Assembly: GCA_027603945.1 (NCBI GenBank)
Contig: JADIIU010000122.1
Location: forward strand, 1-37,068
From: Terramyces sp. JEL0728
Lineage: Eukaryota; Chytridiomycota; Chytridiomycetes; Rhizophydiales; Terramycetaceae
Length of the DNA: 37,068 bases
Reading direction: 5' to 3'
Shown piece by piece: positions 31,930 through 37,068 of the stretch. Below the pieces are notes generated by a model. That model searched no databases. It was not told the origin of the DNA and saw only the letters and a program-made list of their open reading frames with translations. Each line of letters starts with the position of its first letter. Position 1 is the first letter of the stretch. A program made the position numbers and the translations under genes.

Positions 31930-32207
31930 TTAGATTCTTTCGTCAAATTTAGTGCGCAACAATGCAGGCAAATGATCATTGTGTTCCTTATGAGAGATGT
32001 ATCTCTTTACATAACCTTCTTGCTCCTTTGTTTCAAATGTAACTGGTGGTTTTGCTTTCAATTGGTTGTATTTTGAAACAGAGTAATAGATACCGGCATA
32101 AATACCGACGGTGTATAATACGACCTAGAATTAATTGAGAGTACTCTGTATCTGTGGATTTTGAGACCAAAGACGTTGAATATTTCGTATGGATTACCTC
32201 CTCCCAT
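31930..32207 (-). CDS. ATP19: ATP synthase subunit k (Atp19-like)
   Basis: The CDS is complement(31930..32124, 32145..32207), giving 85 aa, with a 20-nt intron at 32125-32144. The protein begins MGGGNPYEIFNVFGLKIHRY, has one membrane segment (VVLYTVGIYAGIYYSV) and a C-terminal part with KPPVTFETKEQEGYVKRYI, similar in layout to fungal Atp19, where the membrane helix is followed by PPI-x-A-x-SKEEE-x-F. Subunit k belongs to the dimerisation region of the mitochondrial ATP synthase. The gene is small and the match is by pattern only, so the subunit identity is moderately sure. Confidence 0.65.
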
Positions 32208-32476
32208 TTTGCAAGATTTGTAAGATGAAAAAGAAAATTTTAGTTTGTGAACTGAATTTTGGAATTCAATTGGTAGAGGGATTATGGTGAAAATGCACAA
32301 AAGAGAGAAATTAAGAAAATCGACCCTTTCAGTGATACTCAACTTTAAAATCATGGTTTACAGCGGGATAGGTTTCTCACAAAGCCGAGCATGTGTAGAG
32401 TCTATTAACAACAGAATACAGCCTACCCACTTGAGAATTTTAGAGAATTATTCCTGTATTATTTTTATAATTTTCA
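32208..32476. promoter_or_regulatory. divergent promoter of ATP19 and VMA12
   Basis: A 269-bp A/T-rich gap between the two start codons must hold both promoters. Open frames crossing it are chance. Two ATP-synthase-type complexes (mitochondrial F-type subunit and V-type assembly factor) share it, which is probably coincidental. Confidence 0.35.
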
Positions 32477-33043
32477 ATGGTATTGCTGATTCAATCTCCT
32501 GAAATTAAAGAATTTCTCGCAAGCTTAAAAGATACCAAATCCCTGGATTCAAATAAAGATCTTACTCTGGAAACAACAGAAAATGCACCAGATGAAAAAG
32601 TTGCCAAACCAGCGTCAGATGTAATTGATCATACAGAGCTGGTGAAATTGTTGAAACTACAATCCAAATATACGCTGGCCAAACTTGTTAAAACCACTTC
32701 ATTCTACCATAAACCACTGCCAACACGAACCCCATCACCAGAATACGTTAAATTAATGGATCACTACAGACAATTAGCTGCGGAAAGAGAGTATAAAGAA
32801 ATGACGGGGAAGTACGACCGAGAATTTACTAGCAGTGATTGGAAAACTGTGAATAGTCTGATGGTTTCCATTGGTAATGTGTTTTTCAGTGTTGGCGCTG
32901 TATTTGTTGCTACGTTCATGTTGGGTGAATATGCAGGAGTGGATATTGCGATACGAGTGCTGGTTGGATTAGCTATGGGAGCAATTGTTTTCTTTGCGGA
33001 AGGATGGTTCTTTACCAAAGATTGGATTTCTACCAAAGTATAA
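32477..33043 (+). CDS. VMA12: V-ATPase assembly factor Vma12 / TMEM199
   Basis: An intronless 188-aa gene. The central segment SPEYVKLMDHYRQLAAEREY followed by KEMTGKY is the conserved Vma12/TMEM199 block. Two C-terminal membrane helices follow, at about 133-153 (IGNVFFSVGAVFVATFMLG) and 160-180 (RVLVGLAMGAIVFFAEGWFF). Vma12 works in the ER to assemble the V0 sector of the V-ATPase with Vma22 and Vma21. The N-terminal region is acidic and less conserved. Confidence 0.88.
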   Translation: MVLLIQSPEIKEFLASLKDTKSLDSNKDLTLETTENAPDEKVAKPASDVIDHTELVKLLKLQSKYTLAKLVKTTSFYHKPLPTRTPSPEYVKLMDHYRQLAAEREYKEMTGKYDREFTSSDWKTVNSLMVSIGNVFFSVGAVFVATFMLGEYAGVDIAIRVLVGLAMGAIVFFAEGWFFTKDWISTKV

Positions 33044-33130
33044 TAAACACTCTGCAAAACTAATATATTTATGGACATTTCATAAATACATTTGCATAAT
33101 TCACAAATGGACTCTAAATTTGAGAGTCGT

Positions 33131-33202
33131 GGGTTGATAGCACAACGGTAGTGCATCCGACTCCAGATCGGAAGGTTGGGGGTTCAAATCCCTCTCGGCT
33201 CT
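33131..33202 (+). tRNA. tRNA-Trp(CCA), copy 1
   Basis: A 72-nt cloverleaf: acceptor GGGTTGA/TCGGCTC (three G-T pairs), D arm GCAC/GTGC with loop AACGGTA, anticodon arm TCCGA-CTCCAGA-TCGGA with anticodon CCA, T arm GGGGG/CCCTC with loop TTCAAAT. There is no intron. The base after the acceptor stem (position 73) is T, unusual for Trp, where A is expected in eukaryotes. Box A-like TAGCACAACGG and box B GGTTCAAATCC are present, and a T5 run at 33206-33210 should terminate Pol III. It follows VMA12 by 87 bp. Confidence 0.93.
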
Positions 33203-33677
33203 CACTTTTTGCGACAATTGCACATCTAGAAATTACATTGCCCTCTAAATTATTTGGCGCAACTTTAGGGATTTCTCATGTCCTAAATAAACCTCTAACT
33301 TTTTTTAAATTTCCTTCCAAAATAGGCGGAATAGCAGCGGAAATCCGGACTAGTAACAAGATGCAATATCATTGAATCTTGAAATCATGGTGGGGCATTG
33401 TTGAATACCCGATGCGCCATATCCTTCCGATGTATTAGTCATTTCATCCGCGGAAAAATACGTCAAAATCATGCCCTAACAAAGACCTTAGCTGTCTATC
33501 CGCCTATAAACTATCCCATGGAAACTACAACCATAGCCGAGTTTCGAGATTTGAGAATGTGAATGGCTGTGGTAGCTTATCCCCGCATTAAGTTTCAAAG
33601 TAAAAAATTACCATGGATATTTTCCTTGACGGAAAATAATTCTTTATAAATCCACTTGAAATTGCACTCATTCAAAA
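33203..33677. other. intergenic region between tRNA-Trp and the ALO-type oxidase
   Basis: 475 bp with the tRNA terminator at its left end and a TATAAAT at 33645-33651 at its right end. Short frames here are chance. I see no further gene or repeat. Confidence 0.4.
33645..33651 (+). promoter_or_regulatory. TATA box of the ALO-type oxidase gene
   Basis: TATAAAT ends 26 bp before the start codon at 33678. As at the TAP-like hydrolase, this implies a very short 5' leader. Confidence 0.5.
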
Positions 33678-35111
33678 ATGTTTAATTGGGCAAGGAGTGT
33701 ACAATTGTGCCAAGAGAATCAAGTGGTCAAAATCAAGAATGTAGAACACCTTCGTGAAATTCTCGTTCATGTGAATTCAACTGGAAAGAAATTAAAGATT
33801 TTGGGTACTGGCATGTCGTTTGGTGGAATAGCGGCTATTGACGGGCCATTGGATGTCATGGTCGATTTATCAAGTCTTTCAGGATTAGCCAGCATGGAGA
33901 ATAACTTGGCTAAATTTGGAGGATCAACAGTGTTGCAAGAAGTCACGGATTCATTAATTCAACATGGTTTACAGATTGCTGCTTGCCCTGGTGTTTTGGT
34001 CGCACAAACACTCGCTGGCGCACTAGCGACTGGTACACATGGACAAGGATTGAAATATGGTGGGCTGTATGATATTGTGTATTCAATGGAAATCATGTTT
34101 GCGGACGGATCTCTCCATACATTCAGCAAAGACTCGCCATACTACAACGGCAAAGACGTTTTGCACGCTTTCCAATTGCATTTGGGCTGCCTTGGAGTAT
34201 TGGTGTCTGTAACCCTTGAGTGTGAACCACTCCAAATCTACAGATTGGATAAATCCGTAACTGATTTTGAAGATTTAAAAGAAAACTATATCAAATGGAA
34301 TCATGAAAATGAACATTGTAAAGCCTGGTGGTTTCCAGACACCAATCATATACAGGTATGGAAAACAAAACTAGCTTCTGAAAGTGAAATCTTACAGTAC
34401 AAGGAAAATAACAACACCATTTATGATTTGAAAGACAATGTTGCTGGTAGTTCTGATAGAGTTGGCTCAGCTGATCCAAAAAGAACTTTACAAGGAGTTA
34501 AAGGTACCGGGTTCAGCAATTCTCTGCAAGAGCTGCTCAGCAACATGGCAATTGATACTCAAGATGAATCGAGCGAAAAAACAGATGATTTGAAAGAGGC
34601 TAGATTCAAAACGGTTCAGAGATTCTCTAAACTTGATGCTAGAGTCGGCAACATTTATCAAATTTGGTGTAAAGGCATTCCCGCTCCTCAAATCAACTGT
34701 GAACTGGCGGTTCCTTTAGATAGGCTGCCAGAATTACTACAGATATTAAAGGATTTCTATGAATCTACCGATAAGAGCATCCACTACCCATTCATTCTCA
34801 GAACAGGTGGTTCAAGCCCGTCTTGGCTTAGCCCATCTTACAACCAGCAGGTCTGTTACGTTGGTTTCCTAGCATATCTCAATGACAAGACGTATAAAGT
34901 CCACCAAGATCAGATGGAGTTTGTATGCAAAATTGAAAAAGTAATTGCAGACTTTGGATGCTGGCCTCACTATGGAAAGTTCTTTACTCGGTCATTGTAT
35001 GATTTTGATTCAATGCTGCCTAGGCTGAAAGAGTTTAAACAGCTTCGAGATGAGGTTGATCCTAATTATGTGTTTGCCAACAAGTATATCAAAGATTTGT
35101 TTTCAATATAA
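33678..35111 (+). CDS. ALO1: FAD-linked aldonolactone oxidase (D-arabinono-1,4-lactone oxidase type)
   Basis: An intronless 477-aa gene, similar in length to fungal and plant aldonolactone oxidases. The N-terminal FAD domain has KILGTGMSFGGIAAIDG and CPGVLVAQTLAGALATGTHG, the PCMH-type pyrophosphate-binding region. The C-terminal ALO domain ends with CWPHYGKFF, the HW-x-K-type motif that shapes the active site (here HYGK), and PNYVFANKYI. It would oxidise D-arabinono-1,4-lactone or a related lactone to make erythroascorbate, an antioxidant. The usual histidine for covalent FAD is not obvious near the N-terminus, where the family motif HS-x-N reads MSFGG, so FAD may be non-covalent. It lies between tRNA-Trp copies. 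Confidence 0.88.
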   Translation: MFNWARSVQLCQENQVVKIKNVEHLREILVHVNSTGKKLKILGTGMSFGGIAAIDGPLDVMVDLSSLSGLASMENNLAKFGGSTVLQEVTDSLIQHGLQIAACPGVLVAQTLAGALATGTHGQGLKYGGLYDIVYSMEIMFADGSLHTFSKDSPYYNGKDVLHAFQLHLGCLGVLVSVTLECEPLQIYRLDKSVTDFEDLKENYIKWNHENEHCKAWWFPDTNHIQVWKTKLASESEILQYKENNNTIYDLKDNVAGSSDRVGSADPKRTLQGVKGTGFSNSLQELLSNMAIDTQDESSEKTDDLKEARFKTVQRFSKLDARVGNIYQIWCKGIPAPQINCELAVPLDRLPELLQILKDFYESTDKSIHYPFILRTGGSSPSWLSPSYNQQVCYVGFLAYLNDKTYKVHQDQMEFVCKIEKVIADFGCWPHYGKFFTRSLYDFDSMLPRLKEFKQLRDEVDPNYVFANKYIKDLFSI

Positions 35112-35190
35112 CCTTGCTATTTACCTGTTGTTACATTCGCAATTACTATCGATTATCAAAAACAAAATAGAAAGCTGGACTGAAAAAAAG

Positions 35191-35262
35191 AGAGCCGAGA
35201 GGGATTTGAACCCCCAACCTTCCGATCTGGAGTCGGATGCACTACCGTTGTGCTATCAACCC
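35191..35262 (-). tRNA. tRNA-Trp(CCA), copy 2
   Basis: Identical over all 72 nt to the copy at 33131-33202, on the opposite strand. The flanks differ, so the copies were made by duplication of the gene alone or are held identical by gene conversion. A run of seven T (minus strand) follows within 2 nt of the 3' end and should terminate Pol III. Confidence 0.93.
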
Positions 35263-35293
35263 ATGGACATTTTTCCTGCGTTTTTGTAACTAG

Positions 35294-35446
35294 CATCACA
35301 CAGAGTTAATAATATTAAATACTGCTAGGTACTGGGCTTTTTTCAGAAACAAACAAATTGATGATCCGCAAACATTAGAGTACTTGGCTATCCAATGTGA
35401 TAATTTGTACGCTGAATCCTTGGAGGTAAGCAATGTGTCACAGTGA
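35294..35446 (+). pseudogene. possible relic of an LYR-motif (Isd11-like) protein
   Basis: In the 363-bp gap between tRNA copies 2 and 3, a frame open for 50 codons without ATG reads RYWAFFRNKQIDDPQTLEYL and AIQCDNLYAESLE. The pattern FR-x-NK-x-x-DP-x-x-L-x-x-L recalls the middle helix of Isd11/LYRM4. No exon for the LYR N-terminus lies upstream, where tRNA copy 2 sits. If real, it is a fragment; it may be chance. The rest of the gap (35447-35625) shows nothing coding. Confidence 0.2.
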
Positions 35447-35625
35447 ATTGCCAAGCACTCTATTTGCGGATTTCCAAATGAAAGTACAGCAGATGGAATA
35501 CAATGCTAACCTCTAACTCTGGGTTAGAAATCCAGATTGCCAACTAAATCTGGAAATACCAATAAATATTATTCCAAATTGCGATAACAAATCCAAAATA
35601 GAACAATTTGCAAGAGAAAAAAAAG

Positions 35626-35697
35626 AGAGCCGAGAGGGATTTGAACCCCCAACCTTCCGATCTGGAGTCGGATGCACTACCGTTGTGCTATCAACCC
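35626..35697 (-). tRNA. tRNA-Trp(CCA), copy 3
   Basis: Identical over 72 nt to the other two copies, including T at position 73, and in the same orientation as copy 2, 363 bp away from it. A run of eight T follows on the minus strand as terminator. Only about 10 bp next to the mature ends resemble each other between copies, mostly the CTC-T tail. Confidence 0.93.
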
Positions 35698-35799
35698 ACG
35701 TGTCAACATTTTCAAATGACATTTTTCAATATTACTTTCAAACGATACCCAGCCAATGTTTTCTAACAGGAAACTTCAAATTTAACTCAAAAAGACTCG

Positions 35800-35967
35800 C
35801 TAATAAGTGTCAGAGAACACCTTGGCGTCACCTGGGTTCTCACTTTGATTCACTGATACAACAATCATACACTGCTGCCAACGACAATCGAGTTCATAGA
35901 TTTGGTCTACATGGCGATCTCTTTCAAATTCCACATCAAAAATATTGCTTGTAATTCGATATTCCGT
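35800..35967 (-). other. 55-codon open frame downstream of ATP synthase subunit e
   Basis: Directly after the subunit e stop codon another frame is open (RITSNIFDVEFERDRHVDQI, then YELDCRW) down to a TAG at 35800-35802, with no early ATG. It could be an alternative last exon, a relic or chance. The 270-bp stretch between tRNA copy 3 and the subunit e gene otherwise holds only a plus-strand frame of similar length with no recognisable content. Confidence 0.15.
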
Positions 35968-36322
35968 TTATTTTTGATTTTCAAGTTGCTTTGATTTCCA
36001 TTCAAAGTACAAATCATCATTAAATTTGTATGATTCAAAGTCGACACATGGAACTAGAATTAGTTGTATTTACCTCCATCCTTCTTTGCAAGTTCAGCTT
36101 CTTCTTTCTTTTCTTGGGCTTCAAATGCAAGTTTGGCTTCTTCAACCAAATCTTCATACTTTCTGCGAGCAGTTTGTTCATTTCTGTCCTTTACATAATA
36201 AGTGAGACTTCTTTGTTTAGAAAATCCGTAGGAGACTCCAAAAACAAGAGCACCGAGACGCAATAACTAATTTTAGTAATTCGTTGTACGTTGACTGAAT
36301 GGTGGTTGATGAGTGATGCCAT
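35968..36322 (-). CDS. TIM11: ATP synthase subunit e
   Basis: The CDS is complement(35968..36053, 36074..36266, 36290..36322), giving 103 aa; introns are 23 nt (36267-36289, the longest found here) and 20 nt (36054-36073). Splicing gives the N-terminus MASLINHHSVNLLRLGALVF, a membrane helix with the G-x-x-x-G motif (GVSYG) used for dimerisation, then YGFSKQRSLTYYVKDRNEQT and a charged coiled-coil (KLAFEAQEKKEEAELAKK). Subunit e sits at the ATP synthase dimer interface that shapes cristae. The first exon holds only 11 codons. It diverges from the inhibitor-2 gene with 59 bp between start codons. Confidence 0.85.
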
Positions 36323-36381
36323 CTGAATGGTTTTTGAAAAAATTTTGAGCAGTCGAAATTTCAGTTTCCCAACCCTAGACA

Positions 36382-36968
36382 ATGAAAAAGAATAGCATAC
36401 TGAAACGCCCAACAGATTCCCAGAATGGACAGAAAGGGTGGGTTGTATTAATATAGGATACGATGGGATGAAGATAATTTGGCCATCACCGAAGCACAAA
36501 AAGACTCTACGATGAAAATCTTGGAGCCAAAAACACCCTATATCCACTACGACGCATCTATGGATGAACTCAAAGGCACCTCCAGCCAAGGCGTGCCGCC
36601 AATGGAACTAGAGCGAGCGATTAATCTGCAGAATTCTCTTAAGCGTGAAAATTCCCAGGAGATTCCGTTTGATGTTGACAAGCAGTTGAATATCAGCAGC
36701 AAAGAGCACGACTGGTCGGAAGATGAAGAAGACCCAAAAGGTTTGGTTTGCTAATACAGAAAAACAAAAGCACCAGAGGTTCAAAAAGATGCGGGCAGAA
36801 CACTATGATATGAAAGAGGTTTTATCTCACGCAAAGGATTTATTGGAGAGCGAGCTGGAAGATGAGAATATTAATGACCCCAATAAGTATGAAGTTGAAG
36901 AAGCACAAACACCCAACGTTGAAACAGATTCCGAAGACGAATTATCGAATAATCATACCAGAAATTGA
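36382..36968 (+). CDS. GLC8: protein phosphatase 1 regulatory inhibitor-2 (Glc8-like)
   Basis: The CDS is join(36382..36437, 36457..36740, 36760..36968), giving 182 aa, with two 19-nt introns. The family's three PP1-contact regions are visible: SILKR (residues 5-9, equivalent to KGILK), GIRWDEDN (about 19-26, equivalent to KSQKWDE) with [13 protein letters not shown] next, and [17 protein letters not shown] (equivalent to the HYNE region) after the second intron. Inhibitor-2 binds PP1 catalytic subunit and regulates or chaperones it. The start codon is chosen because the first exon is needed for SILKR. The C-terminal tail is acidic. Confidence 0.92.
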
Positions 36969-36980
36969 ATAATAAACTGT

Positions 36981-37067
36981 CTATTTATATTCCGATTTGA
37001 GATTCAATGTTCTAGTGTCAGGATCCGTATACTTGGGCTGAAACAGGTAGCTGATGGTAACCTCTGT
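36981..37067 (-). CDS. C-terminal end of an unidentified gene (partial)
   Basis: A minus-strand frame enters from the right edge and ends at TAG (36981-36983). It encodes 28 residues, TEVTISYLFQPKYTDPDTRT then LNLKSEYK. The composition looks like a folded protein end, and the position 12 bp from the stop of the inhibitor-2 gene repeats the tight convergent spacing seen elsewhere in this window. I cannot assign a family. Confidence 0.4.
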   Translation of the reverse strand, partial: TEVTISYLFQPKYTDPDTRTLNLKSEYK

Positions 37068-37068
37068 T

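Noticed and set aside
33131..35697. The repeated tRNA block as a mobile element or repeat family
   Set aside because: The identity is confined to the mature tRNA and a few bases; there are no terminal repeats or target duplications.

Overview
This is a gene-dense stretch of a fungal nuclear genome, about 25 protein genes plus three tRNA genes in 37 kb. The evidence for a fungus is a WOPR (Gti1/Pac2) transcription factor, a Zds-type protein, an aldonolactone oxidase, ATP synthase subunit k and a fungal-type SER3. A SANTA/CENPC-k protein (KNL2/M18BP1-like) and an EF-P-type factor would be unusual in the common Dikarya models, so an early-diverging fungus is my best inference; I cannot name the genus.

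The dominant feature is the intron system. Nearly every interrupted reading frame can be repaired by removing a GT-AG intron of 19-23 nt. I placed 41 introns in 17 genes: 16 of 19 nt, 14 of 20, six of 21, four of 22 and one of 23. Most carry TTAAT, CTAAT or CTAAC a few bases before the acceptor. Read without them, many genes look like frameshifted pseudogenes; with them, conserved proteins come out whole.

Layout. 1-6.5 kb: 3' end of an unknown gene, RPS4 (-), mitochondrial EF-P-like factor (+), Zds-like protein (-), CDC73 of the Paf1 complex with six introns (+), NCS-1 calcium sensor (-). 6.7-11.7 kb: SF3B2/CUS1 (+), WOPR regulator (-), unknown 247-aa protein (-), SER3 phosphoglycerate dehydrogenase (-). 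11.9-18.4 kb: secreted protein made of two 119-aa repeats (-), RNF14-type RBR ubiquitin ligase (+), a possible micro-ORF, secreted TAP-like alpha/beta hydrolase (-), a possible gene relic, mitochondrial carrier (+). 18.4-25.2 kb: 2OG-Fe(II) oxygenase with a PPR-like segment (-), KNL2-like centromere protein (+), RAD54B/RDH54 (+), unknown 507-aa protein (-). 25.3-33.0 kb: SLH1/ASCC3 helicase (+), GPI15/PIG-H (+), ATP synthase subunit k (-), VMA12/TMEM199 (+). 33.1-37.1 kb: three identical tRNA-Trp genes around an ALO-type oxidase, ATP synthase subunit e (-), protein phosphatase inhibitor-2 (+), and the 3' end of a further gene (-).

The genes are mostly unrelated housekeeping functions. The interesting groupings are KNL2 next to RAD54B (44 bp apart, same strand) and the tRNA-Trp trio. 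Spacing is extreme: convergent stop codons lie 5, 12, 12 and 14 bp apart, and some divergent start codons only 59-136 bp apart, so transcripts must overlap and promoters must be shared. No transposon, CRISPR array or rRNA gene was seen.
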